Assembly: GCA_023443095.1 (NCBI GenBank)
Contig: JAEZVV010000159.1
Coordinates: 1-34,453 of the forward strand
DNA: 34,453 nucleotides
Reading direction: 5' to 3'
From: Pseudomonadota bacterium
Lineage (GTDB): Bacteria > Pseudomonadota > Gammaproteobacteria > Burkholderiales > Burkholderiaceae_F
Shown in pieces: positions 1 through 6,914 of the stretch. How positions within the stretch are numbered: the stretch's first letter is position 1; every line of letters begins with the position of its first letter. Below the pieces are notes generated by a model, which saw only the letters and a program-made list of their open reading frames with translations, was not told where the DNA came from and made no database searches. The translations under genes and the position numbers were made by a program.

Positions 1-828
1 AAGCAGCTTTACGGTGGCGTCGAGCAGGGGGCGATCACTCTCAACTCGGCCGAGGAATGCGCGGTGTTCGGGCAGGCATCGGGCTGCAACCTGCCGGCCT
101 ACCAGGTCAATGGTTCGAACGCCAACCACAAGCCCGAGACGGCCAAGACTTTCAACATCGGGGCCGTGGTCGACCTGGGAGTGTTTTCCGGCAGCCTGGA
201 CTGGTGGCGCATCAACAAGGACGACGTGATCTCTAGCCCCTCGATCGCACAGGCGCTTGAGGATGGCCGTTACAGCCGCGTCAACGGCCAGCTCTATGTC
301 TACACCAACTTGCTGAACTACGCGCAGCAGGAAGTCAGCGGCCTGGACTTCGACGGCAAGCTGAGCTTCCGCCGGACTGCGATTGGCAACGTGACCGTGC
401 GCGACTTCGTGACCTACTACTTCACGAACAAGACGCGCGACGCGGCCGACGCTCCTTGGGAAGACGACAACGGCATGTATGCGATGCCGCGCTGGCGCAA
501 CACTCTGGTCGTGACGGCCGAAAGCGGACCGTGGGCCGTGAGCACGGGTCTGCGCACGACCTCCGGCTTCTACGACCAGACCGCGGCGGCGCCCGTCAAG
601 CCGGGCACGAAGCGAGTGGCATCGCACAGCGAGGTCGATCTCCAAGGGGGTTACACCGGGATCAAGAACCTTCAACTGACCCTCGGCATCAAGAACCTGT
701 TCGACCGGATGCCGCCTTTCAGTCTGGTCAACGCTTCGAGCAACGGCTATTCGCAGATGGGCTTTGCCGAGCTTTACACCAACCGCGGCCGCTTCTTCTA
801 CGGTACGGTGGCCTACAAGTTCAAGTAG
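1..828 (+). CDS. TonB-dependent outer-membrane receptor, 3' part only (cut by window edge)
   Basis: The frame is open from base 1 and ends at TAG 826-828, giving the last 275 residues of a TonB-dependent receptor, so only the C-terminal part of the beta-barrel is present. Identification rests on the complete neighbour at 1151-3745: the two align almost without gaps over this stretch and share about 60% of residues, including the blocks PAYQVNGSN, RDFVTYYF, LGIKNLFDR and NRGRFFYGTV. LGIKNLFDR is a typical strand near the end of such barrels. The protein ends YKFK, with the aromatic residue penultimate rather than last. It would sit in the outer membrane and import a bound substrate using TonB energy; nothing here tells which one. 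It is truncated by the window, not a pseudogene, and a strong terminator follows it. Confidence 0.9.
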   Translation, partial: KQLYGGVEQGAITLNSAEECAVFGQASGCNLPAYQVNGSNANHKPETAKTFNIGAVVDLGVFSGSLDWWRINKDDVISSPSIAQALEDGRYSRVNGQLYVYTNLLNYAQQEVSGLDFDGKLSFRRTAIGNVTVRDFVTYYFTNKTRDAADAPWEDDNGMYAMPRWRNTLVVTAESGPWAVSTGLRTTSGFYDQTAAAPVKPGTKRVASHSEVDLQGGYTGIKNLQLTLGIKNLFDRMPPFSLVNASSNGYSQMGFAELYTNRGRFFYGTVAYKFK

Positions 829-850
829 CGTCTTTGCTCGTTCCAATCGA

Positions 851-880
851 AAGCCCGCGGCGTGCGCCGCGGGCTTTTTT
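851..880 (+). terminator. Rho-independent terminator after the first receptor gene
   Basis: A perfect 10-bp inverted repeat (853-862 with 865-874) of G and C bases is followed at once by a run of six T. It starts 22 bp after the stop codon. The A pair before the stem could extend it by pairing with the T-tract. Confidence 0.9.
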
Positions 881-1008
881 CGTTCTGTCTGGCGGTGAAT
901 CGGCGAGTCCGCGATGTCGACTGCGGGCTGTCGACACCGAGACAACAATGCTCGAGCTTGTCATTTGCGTGAAATACAACAGCGCCCCCCATTAACTCGG
1001 AGGATTCG

Positions 1009-1037
1009 TTGTCAGGGTGAACCCTCCCTAACAGAAT
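1009..1037 (+). promoter_or_regulatory. Candidate sigma-70 promoter of the second receptor gene
   Basis: TTGTCA at 1009-1014 (5 of 6 to the -35 consensus) is separated by 17 bp from CAGAAT at 1032-1037 (4 of 6 to the -10 consensus). Transcription would start near 1044 and leave a leader of about 107 bases before the ATG at 1151. The spacer carries the short inverted repeat AGGGTGAACCCT (1014-1025), a possible operator. This was called by eye. Confidence 0.4.
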
Positions 1038-1044
1038 CCCTAAC
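1025..1044 (+). repeat. Direct repeat TCCCTAAC flanking the candidate -10 box
   Basis: The octamer TCCCTAAC occurs at 1025-1032 and again at 1037-1044, 12 bp apart start to start, so the copies sit just before and just after the proposed -10 element. This could be a regulator site, but an 8-base repeat can arise by chance. Confidence 0.3.
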
Positions 1045-1150
1045 GTTCGCTGCCTCGCACGGTCAGGTCTGAACGCCGCAGCCTTAGCCGCTCGGTTAGT
1101 CAGACGCGAGAGCGGCGGTCACTTTTCGATCCTTCAGGGGGGGTTCCTAC

Positions 1151-3745
1151 ATGTTTGAAATCAAGCCTTTGGCTCGAGGTATCGCCGTGGCGTTTGGTGG
1201 CCTGGCCTGCGCGATGGTCGTCGCGGGCCCGGCGCGGGGGCAGACACCTGTACCCGCACAGAAGCTCGACCGCGTGGAAATCACCGGGTCGGCAATTAAA
1301 CGGGTAGAGGCCGAAACGGCGCAGCCGGTGGAAATCTATACCAAGAAGGAAATCGAGCGCACCGGCGCGACCAACCTCAACGAGTTCATTCGGAACATCC
1401 CGTCGGTTGACATCTTCGACCAAGGCGAACTGGCGTCCAACTCGCCGGCCGGGTCGGGCACGGCGAGCGTCAACATGCGTGGCTTGTCCGACGGCAACGT
1501 GCTGGTGTTGCTGAACGGCCGCCGGCTGCCGGTGAACGCTTTGTACGACTCCTCGGGCGCAGGCGCGGCCGTGGACATCAATACCATTCCGATCAGCGCG
1601 ATCGAGCGCATCGAAATCCTGAAAGATGGCGGTTCGGCGATTTACGGCGCTGACGCGGTCGCGGGTGTTTTCAACATCATCACCCGGCGCGATTATCAGG
1701 GAATCGAGGCGCGCGCCGGTTTTGGTGAGTCGGCTTACCGCGACGGCAAGGAATATTCGGCGGGTCTGGCTTTCGGTTTCGGCGATTTGAGCAAGGACAA
1801 GTTCAATATCTTCGGCGGGATCGATTACTTCAAGCGCGATCCGATCTACCGGAAGGACCGGGACATTTCCCGCAGCGTCGACTACCGCCGTTTCGGCAGT
1901 TCGGATGGTCGTAGCGGTTTTTCTCCGGCCGGCAACATTCTGAATCCGGCGACCGGCAACTTCGCCAATATTCCGTACACCGACTGCTCGGTGGCGGACC
2001 AGAACCCGAGCGGCCGCTGCCGCTACGACTTCAACGCCAGCCTGCTGACCGCTTACAACGGCGCGGAGCGCTACAGCGGCATGCTGACCGGGACGGTGCA
2101 GCTGACGCCGACGATGACGGCGTTTGCGGATGTGGTGTATTCGGAATCCAAGAACACCTTCGAAGCGCATCCGGTTCCGGACTATTTCCTGGTGCCGTGG
2201 AAAGCGGGAATTCCGGACAGCATGCGTGCCAATGCTGACTTCGAAGCCGATCCGGCGGGACAATCGGTGATCATCGCCGGCCGCTTTATGCAGGGTGGCC
2301 CGCGTACCACGGAGCGCAAGGGGACTTTGCTCAACCTGGCCACCGGTCTGGAAGGCTCGAATTTCGGTCTGGACTGGAAGTTCTACGTGAACTACGGCGA
2401 AAGCAAGGTCACCAATAAGGACTCGAATTACTTCGATGCCAACAAGTGGTCGGTGGCCACTGCGTCGGGCCTCTTGAATCCGACGGTCATGACCAACGAC
2501 CCCGCGTTTGTGGAGAGTCTCAAGGTCAATCCGGTGCGCGAAGGCAAGTCCACCCTGACCTCGGCCAATCTGCAGGCGGGAGGGGAGGCCTTCAACCTGC
2601 CGGCGGGTCCGGTGCTGTACGCGGTGGGTGGCAGTTTCTGGCGCGAAGAACTGAAAGACACCCCTGATGAACTCACGCAGCAGGGTTTGGTCGTCGGCAG
2701 CATTGCGCAGTCGGCGGTCGACGCTTCGCGCAACGTCTACGCGCTTTTCGGCGAGTTGGCGATTCCCGTGGTCAAAAACGTGGAAGCGAGCGTGGCGGCC
2801 CGCTACGACCATTACGAGAACGAGAGCAAGGTCAGCCCGAAGGTCGGCCTCAAGTGGAACGCGACGAAAAACTTGATGTTCCGCGGCTCGTACACGGAGA
2901 GCTTCCGTGCGCCCGTTCTTAAGCAACTCTACGGTGCGCAAGAGCAAGGTGCGATCACGATCGAGGATCCGGCGGAATGCGTCGGCTTGGGTCAACCGGC
3001 GGACTGCAATATTCCCGCCTACCAGGTGAATGGATCGAACCCCGACCTCAAGTCGGAAACGGCCAAGACTTACAACTTCGGTATCGTCGGCGACGTCGGA
3101 CCTCTGAGCGCCAGTCTTGACTACTGGAAGATCCAGAAGGAAGACGTGATCGATTCTCCGACGATTCTGGAGGCGATCCAGCAAGGTAAGTTCGTGCGCG
3201 AGCAGGGCCGTTATCTGATCTATACGAACCTGCAGAACTTTGCCAAGCAGGAGGTCTCGGGGATCGACCTCGACGCCCGTCTGACTTTCCGTGGAACCGC
3301 GCTTGGAACGCTGACCCTGCGCGATTTTGTCACGTACTACTTTGATAACAAGACCTTCAAGGATGGGACGGGCTGGGAAAACGACAACGGTACCTACGCG
3401 ACTCCGCGTTGGCGCAATTCGTTCTCGGCGGTGGCGGAAACCGGACCGTGGGCGTTCAGTACCTTGGTGCGTACGGTCGCTGGCTTCTATGATTCCGACG
3501 AGCCGTCCACGATCAACTCGTCGACGCGCCGTGTCGCTTCGTACACGGAAGTGGATATTCAGACGGGATACACCGGAATCAAGAGCCTGCAAGTGGTCCT
3601 GGGCATCAAGAACCTGTTCGACCGTCAGCCGCCGTTCAGCCGGACCAACGCGACCAGCAACGCGTATACGCAGATGGGTTTCGCGGAGCTCTATAACAAC
3701 CGCGGCCGCTTCTTCTACGGGACCGTGATGTACAAGTTCCGCTGA
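1151..3745 (+). CDS. TonB-dependent outer-membrane receptor (864 aa, complete)
   Basis: This is a complete receptor for energy-dependent uptake across the outer membrane; the substrate is unknown. The first ~30 residues are a signal peptide, probably cut after ARG before QTPVP. A TonB-box-like RVEITG follows near residue 42, then the plug domain (about 50-180), recognisable from LNEFIRNIPSVD, NMRGL, VLVLLNGRR, IERIEILKDG and SAIYGADAVAGVFNIIT. The rest is the barrel, ending LGIKNLFDR...YKFR. There is no N-terminal STN domain, so direct FecA-type signalling to an anti-sigma factor is unlikely. The ATG is preceded by a G-rich AGGGGGGG. The gene lies between its truncated paralogue and exbB-exbD-tonB, so all five probably work together. 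The final residue is Arg, with Phe before it. Homologous blocks make the family certain. Confidence 0.95.
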   Translation: MFEIKPLARGIAVAFGGLACAMVVAGPARGQTPVPAQKLDRVEITGSAIKRVEAETAQPVEIYTKKEIERTGATNLNEFIRNIPSVDIFDQGELASNSPAGSGTASVNMRGLSDGNVLVLLNGRRLPVNALYDSSGAGAAVDINTIPISAIERIEILKDGGSAIYGADAVAGVFNIITRRDYQGIEARAGFGESAYRDGKEYSAGLAFGFGDLSKDKFNIFGGIDYFKRDPIYRKDRDISRSVDYRRFGSSDGRSGFSPAGNILNPATGNFANIPYTDCSVADQNPSGRCRYDFNASLLTAYNGAERYSGMLTGTVQLTPTMTAFADVVYSESKNTFEAHPVPDYFLVPWKAGIPDSMRANADFEADPAGQSVIIAGRFMQGGPRTTERKGTLLNLATGLEGSNFGLDWKFYVNYGESKVTNKDSNYFDANKWSVATASGLLNPTVMTNDPAFVESLKVNPVREGKSTLTSANLQAGGEAFNLPAGPVLYAVGGSFWREELKDTPDELTQQGLVVGSIAQSAVDASRNVYALFGELAIPVVKNVEASVAARYDHYENESKVSPKVGLKWNATKNLMFRGSYTESFRAPVLKQLYGAQEQGAITIEDPAECVGLGQPADCNIPAYQVNGSNPDLKSETAKTYNFGIVGDVGPLSASLDYWKIQKEDVIDSPTILEAIQQGKFVREQGRYLIYTNLQNFAKQEVSGIDLDARLTFRGTALGTLTLRDFVTYYFDNKTFKDGTGWENDNGTYATPRWRNSFSAVAETGPWAFSTLVRTVAGFYDSDEPSTINSSTRRVASYTEVDIQTGYTGIKSLQVVLGIKNLFDRQPPFSRTNATSNAYTQMGFAELYNNRGRFFYGTVMYKFR

Positions 3746-3764
3746 AATCGACCGGTCTTCTTTC

Positions 3765-3793
3765 AAAAGCCCGCGCTTGCGCGGGCTTTTTTT
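3765..3793 (+). terminator. Rho-independent terminator after the second receptor gene
   Basis: A 12-bp inverted repeat, 3765-3776 with 3779-3790 (GCCCGCGC and its complement plus flanking A and T), leads straight into a run of seven T. It lies about 20 bp after the stop codon, so exbB needs its own promoter. Confidence 0.9.
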
Positions 3794-3918
3794 CTTCGCA
3801 AGAAGGGCGATTGCGATGCAGGGATCCGGACTGAGAGTTCGGGGCGCAGGCCTGCCTCCGGGAGCGGGTGCTCTGCAGCAGATCGGTCAGTGGGCATGTC
3901 CTGCCGTCAGAGCGAAAG

Positions 3919-3955
3919 GATGAAAAATTTTGATCGCCGCTAGGGTGTTAACACC
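3919..3955. promoter_or_regulatory. Two palindromes upstream of exbB, candidate operators
   Basis: GATGAAAAATTTTGATC at 3919-3935 is a 17-bp inverted repeat with 7 of 8 arm positions matching, AT-rich in otherwise GC-rich DNA. Eight bases later, GGTGTTAACACC at 3944-3955 is a perfect 12-bp palindrome. Both lie in the 272-bp gap between the receptor terminator and exbB, 60-100 bp before the exbB start, which suits transcription-factor binding. Neither looks like a good Fur box. I could not place a convincing -35/-10 pair here; a weak GATATC near 3976 is the best -10 candidate. Confidence 0.4.
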
Positions 3956-4017
3956 TACATCGCGCTGCGGTTGCTGATATCCTGCGCACCTCTTCCCTTC
4001 TCTGCGGGTTTTGCCTC

Positions 4018-4629
4018 ATGTTCGATACTCTCGTCCAGTGGTCCAAGGACTCTTGGGGCCTTCTGCCCCTCATGGGCTGCGTGTTCATCATCGGCTTGGC
4101 TATTGTCATCGAGCGAGCCGTCTACCTCTCCAAGACCATCAAGAACGGCCTGAGCCTTGAATACGACCTGCTGCGGGTCAAACGGGGCGACACGGTCGAC
4201 GGCGAAAAAGTCGCCAAGCATTACGCCAACACCTTCCAGGGCGAGCTGGTCAAGACCGCGCTCGAGAACAAGGGTCAGACCAGCGAAGAGCTCGAACGAA
4301 AGCTCGACGAATCGATCATGTTCCAGCTGCCCAAGCTCGACCGCAACCTGTGGATGCTCGACACCGCGGTCACCCTCGGTCCGCTGCTGGGCCTTCTGGG
4401 CACCATCATCGGCATGATCGAGTCGTTCAACGTCTTGGGCGCGGCCGGCGTGTCGAACCCCAGCGGAGTGACCGGCGGCATCGCCCACGCCCTGATCGCC
4501 ACCGCGATCGGCCTGTCGATCGCGATCGTCTGCGTGGTGCCGCTCAACTACTTCACCAAGCGCATCCGCCTCGTGGTCAACCAGCTCGACCTGATCAAGG
4601 CCATGCTGATCGACCGCTACGCGGCCTGA
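4018..4629 (+). CDS. exbB: ExbB-type proton-channel subunit of the TonB complex (203 aa)
   Basis: This MotA/TolQ/ExbB-family inner-membrane protein would form, with ExbD, the proton-driven motor that energises TonB. Three membrane helices are visible: about 12-33, 115-138 and 154-178, with a cytoplasmic helical domain between the first two. Family residues are present in TLGPLLGLLGTIIGM (Thr119) and HALIATAIGL (Thr162). One position is odd: His157 stands where E. coli ExbB and many homologues have the glutamate of the third helix (Glu176 in E. coli), and the AIPA-like end of that helix reads AIVCVVP. Start codon ATG has only a weak GCGGG upstream. ExbD follows after 47 bp. Its place before exbD and tonB and beside two receptors supports ExbB over TolQ or MotA. 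Confidence 0.92.
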   Translation: MFDTLVQWSKDSWGLLPLMGCVFIIGLAIVIERAVYLSKTIKNGLSLEYDLLRVKRGDTVDGEKVAKHYANTFQGELVKTALENKGQTSEELERKLDESIMFQLPKLDRNLWMLDTAVTLGPLLGLLGTIIGMIESFNVLGAAGVSNPSGVTGGIAHALIATAIGLSIAIVCVVPLNYFTKRIRLVVNQLDLIKAMLIDRYAA

Positions 4630-4676
4630 GCAGCTTCCCTGTTCCGTCAGTATTCGCTGCCTGACAAGGAGGCTGC

Positions 4677-5084
4677 ATGTCCGCTCGTTCGCATTATTTT
4701 GGCCATGAGGAAAAGGCACGGATCGAGGTCATTCCGATGATCGACATCATGATGTTCCTCCTCGTGTTTTTCATCCTCGCGACTCTGAAGATGATTCAGA
4801 GCGCCGGCATCACGCTCGACCTGCCCAAGGCCTCGACGGCCCAGCAGATCGAGACCATCAAGGTCACGATCGGCGTCAGCAAGGACGGCACCATCACCTT
4901 GGACGCCCAGCCGATCGAGCGCGAGCCCTTGATTGCCCACCTGCGCAGCCTGCTCAGCGACAAGAAGGTCGACGTGGTGATCGCCGGCGACAAACTCACG
5001 CCCTACGACAACATCGTGCGCGTGATGGACATCGTGCGCGAGGCCGGCGTGGTGGCGATCGCCCTGGCTACGGCCAACACCTGA
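4677..5084 (+). CDS. exbD: ExbD-type transport protein (135 aa)
   Basis: This ExbD/TolR-family protein is the partner of ExbB. A short cytoplasmic N-terminus leads into one membrane helix (about 18-40) beginning VIPMIDIMMFLLVFF; Asp23 matches the essential membrane aspartate of the family (Asp25 in E. coli ExbD). The remainder is a periplasmic domain ending at ATANT. A strong AAGGAGG lies 7 bases before the ATG. The gene ends 17 bp before tonB, so exbB-exbD-tonB form one operon. Length is usual for ExbD. Confidence 0.95.
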   Translation: MSARSHYFGHEEKARIEVIPMIDIMMFLLVFFILATLKMIQSAGITLDLPKASTAQQIETIKVTIGVSKDGTITLDAQPIEREPLIAHLRSLLSDKKVDVVIAGDKLTPYDNIVRVMDIVREAGVVAIALATANT

Positions 5085-5101
5085 CGCGGAGGTCCACCAC
5101 C

Positions 5102-5812
5102 GTGTCAGCCAAGCAAGGCTCGAAGCGCCCGGGCGCGCTATGGGCCACCTATGAGCAGGAGACCGGAGGCCGGCGCATTCCCATGCCCGCCGCCATCGGC
5201 CTGTCGGCTGCGCTGGCGGCAGGCATCGCCTACGCCATTTCGCAAGTCGACATGCAGAAGGTGCTGAAGGAAGCGGAAAAAAAGATCATGAAAGTGGTCG
5301 ACGTTCCGCCTCCGCCCCCGCCGCCCCCGCCCCCCCCGCCTCCGCCCGAGGTGAAGAAGATCATTCCGCCGTCAGCCACGCCGGCACCGCCCACGCCAAC
5401 TCCGCCGCCGCCAGCCATGATTCCAGCGGTCGAAGGTGCGGGCGAAAACGCCCCGGCGGTGGGAACCGTCGGGGCCACCGGGCCGGCCACGGCACCGCCG
5501 GTGGCGGCGCCGCCGGCACCTCCGGCCAAGCCTGCGATCCAGCAGGTTGGCGTGGTCTGTTCTAACGTCGAAGCTCCCAACGCCGGCCGCATGTTGCGCG
5601 AACTCAAGATCGACACCATCAACGGCGAGGTCACGGTGCGCATCAACATCGACGGCTCCGGCAACGTGAGCGACGCCACGGTGGTGTCCTCGAAGACCGA
5701 ACCGGCGCGCGTTGCCGACCGTTTCCTGCAACGGCATGTGTCTCGTTACAAATGCCAGGCGACAGGACAAGCGATCGTTGCCGAGCAGACCTTCGTGTTC
5801 AAGTTCGACTGA
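5102..5812 (+). CDS. tonB: TonB energy transducer of the receptor-linked operon (236 aa)
   Basis: This protein would carry ExbBD motor force to the receptors. It has a cytoplasmic N-terminus, one membrane helix at about 27-48, a periplasmic spacer with 14 consecutive prolines (69-82) and further Pro/Ala-rich sequence to about 145, and a C-terminal domain (about 150-236) whose GEVTVRINIDGSGNVSDATVV matches the TonB C-terminal fold. Start is GTG with GCGGAGG 10 bases upstream. Two features are unusual. The membrane helix lacks the SxxxH motif of E. coli TonB, with Ala at the His position after Ser35. The C-terminal domain has Cys153 and Cys218, which could form a disulphide in the periplasm. 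The usual YPxxA element of TonB C-termini is not obvious. Position after exbD makes the assignment firm. Confidence 0.9.
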   Translation: MSAKQGSKRPGALWATYEQETGGRRIPMPAAIGLSAALAAGIAYAISQVDMQKVLKEAEKKIMKVVDVPPPPPPPPPPPPPPEVKKIIPPSATPAPPTPTPPPPAMIPAVEGAGENAPAVGTVGATGPATAPPVAAPPAPPAKPAIQQVGVVCSNVEAPNAGRMLRELKIDTINGEVTVRINIDGSGNVSDATVVSSKTEPARVADRFLQRHVSRYKCQATGQAIVAEQTFVFKFD

Positions 5813-5831
5813 GGACCAAACCCGCAGAAGC

Positions 5832-5862
5832 AAAAAACGCGGCCTTCGGGCCGCGTTTTTTT
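5832..5862. terminator. Bidirectional terminator between convergent tonB and ruvB
   Basis: ACGCGGCC and GGCCGCGT (5837-5844 and 5849-5856) enclose a TTCG tetraloop, with six A on the left and seven T on the right. It can therefore stop transcripts from both sides, as fits a 62-bp gap between two convergent genes. Confidence 0.92.
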
Positions 5863-5874
5863 GGACAGGCACGG

Positions 5875-6906
5875 TCAGAACAGGTCGGTGTTGCCGTTGC
5901 GTGCCGGCGTCGAGAAGCCGAAGTGGGCGTAGGCCGAAGGCGTGGCGATCCGCCCGCGCGGGGTGCGCTGCAGGTGGCCTTGCATGATCAGGTAGGGCTC
6001 GACCACGTCTTCTAGTGTGTCGCGTTCTTCGCCCACTGCGGCGGCCAAGTTGTCGATTCCGACCGGGCCGCCGCCGAATTTCTCGATCACCGCGAGCAGC
6101 AGCTTGCGGTCGATCAGGTCGAGCCCCAGACGGTCGACCTCGAGCATCGCCAGCGCGGCGTCGGCCACGCTGCGCGTCACCTGGCCGCCGTGTTTGACTT
6201 CGGCGTAGTCGCGCACCCGTCGCAGCAGGCGGTTGGCGATACGCGGCGTGCCGCGGCTGCGGCGCGCGATTTCAAGAGCGCCTTCGTCGTCCATCGTCAC
6301 GTTAAGCAGCTTGGCCGAGCGCGCCACGATGTGCGAGAGGTCTTCGGTCGAATAAAACTCGAGCCGGGCGACGATGCCGAAGCGGTCACGCAGCGGGTTG
6401 GTCAACATGCCGGCGCGGGTCGTCGCGCCGACCAGGGTGGAGGGCGGCAGGTCGAGTTTGATCGAGCGCGCGGCCGGGCCTTCGCCGATCATGATGTCGA
6501 TCTGGAAGTCCTCGAGCGCGGGGTAGAGGATCTCTTCGACCACCGGCGAAAGGCGGTGGATCTCGTCGATGAACAGGACGTCGTTTTTTTCGAGGTTGGT
6601 CAGCAGCGCGGCGAGATCGCCTGGGCGCTCGAGCACCGGGCCCGAAGTCTGGCGCAGGTTGACTCCCATCTCGCGCGAGACGATGTGTGCCAGGGTGGTC
6701 TTGCCTAGGCCCGGCGGACCGAACAGCAGGACGTGGTCGAGCGACTCCTGACGGCCGCGGGCGGCGGCGATGAAGATCTCGAGCTGTTCGCGCACCTTGG
6801 GCTGGCCGACGTAATCGGCCAGGCGCTGCGGGCGCAGGGCGCGTTCGACCGCTTCTTCGTTGGGAGAGGCGGCGTCGGCCGTGACCAGTCTTTCGGTATT
6901 GACCAT
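5875..6906 (-). CDS. ruvB: Holliday junction branch-migration ATPase RuvB (343 aa)
   Basis: RuvB is the hexameric AAA+ motor that drives branch migration with RuvA during recombinational repair. Visible features are Walker A GPPGLGKT (63-70), Walker B LFIDEIH with Asp114-Glu115, the sensor region GATTRAG, the Arg-finger region NPLRDRFG and a C-terminal winged-helix domain containing GGGPVGIDNLAAA. Length is normal for the family. ATG start, 8 bp after the ruvA stop. It is the last gene of ffh-ruvC-ruvA-ruvB and runs into the bidirectional terminator. Nothing is missing. Confidence 0.98.
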   Translation of the reverse strand: MVNTERLVTADAASPNEEAVERALRPQRLADYVGQPKVREQLEIFIAAARGRQESLDHVLLFGPPGLGKTTLAHIVSREMGVNLRQTSGPVLERPGDLAALLTNLEKNDVLFIDEIHRLSPVVEEILYPALEDFQIDIMIGEGPAARSIKLDLPPSTLVGATTRAGMLTNPLRDRFGIVARLEFYSTEDLSHIVARSAKLLNVTMDDEGALEIARRSRGTPRIANRLLRRVRDYAEVKHGGQVTRSVADAALAMLEVDRLGLDLIDRKLLLAVIEKFGGGPVGIDNLAAAVGEERDTLEDVVEPYLIMQGHLQRTPRGRIATPSAYAHFGFSTPARNGNTDLF

Positions 6907-6914
6907 CGGGGGCC

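Larger units (their letters stand above)
829..1150. other. Intergenic region between the tandem receptor genes (322 bp)
   Basis: No gene is supportable here. It holds the terminator of the upstream receptor, then a possible sigma-70 promoter with small inverted and direct repeats, and a leader of about 100 bases before the second receptor. Separate entries give those elements. The two receptors are therefore probably separate transcription units despite being tandem paralogues. Confidence 0.7.

Noticed and set aside
1..828. Pseudogene call for the first receptor
   Set aside because: The frame is intact up to the window edge; the missing part is simply outside the window.
1100..3766. Very long minus-strand open frame (888 codons) opposite the second receptor
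   Set aside because: It is a shadow of the real receptor gene in high-GC DNA; it starts and ends around the same gene, is Arg/His-rich, and has no domain or ribosome site.
3919..3955. Fur box upstream of exbB
   Set aside because: The palindromes share little with the 19-bp Fur consensus, so I list them only as candidate operators.
5230..5679. Glycine-rich minus-strand frame opposite tonB
   Set aside because: Simply the complement of the proline codons of tonB.
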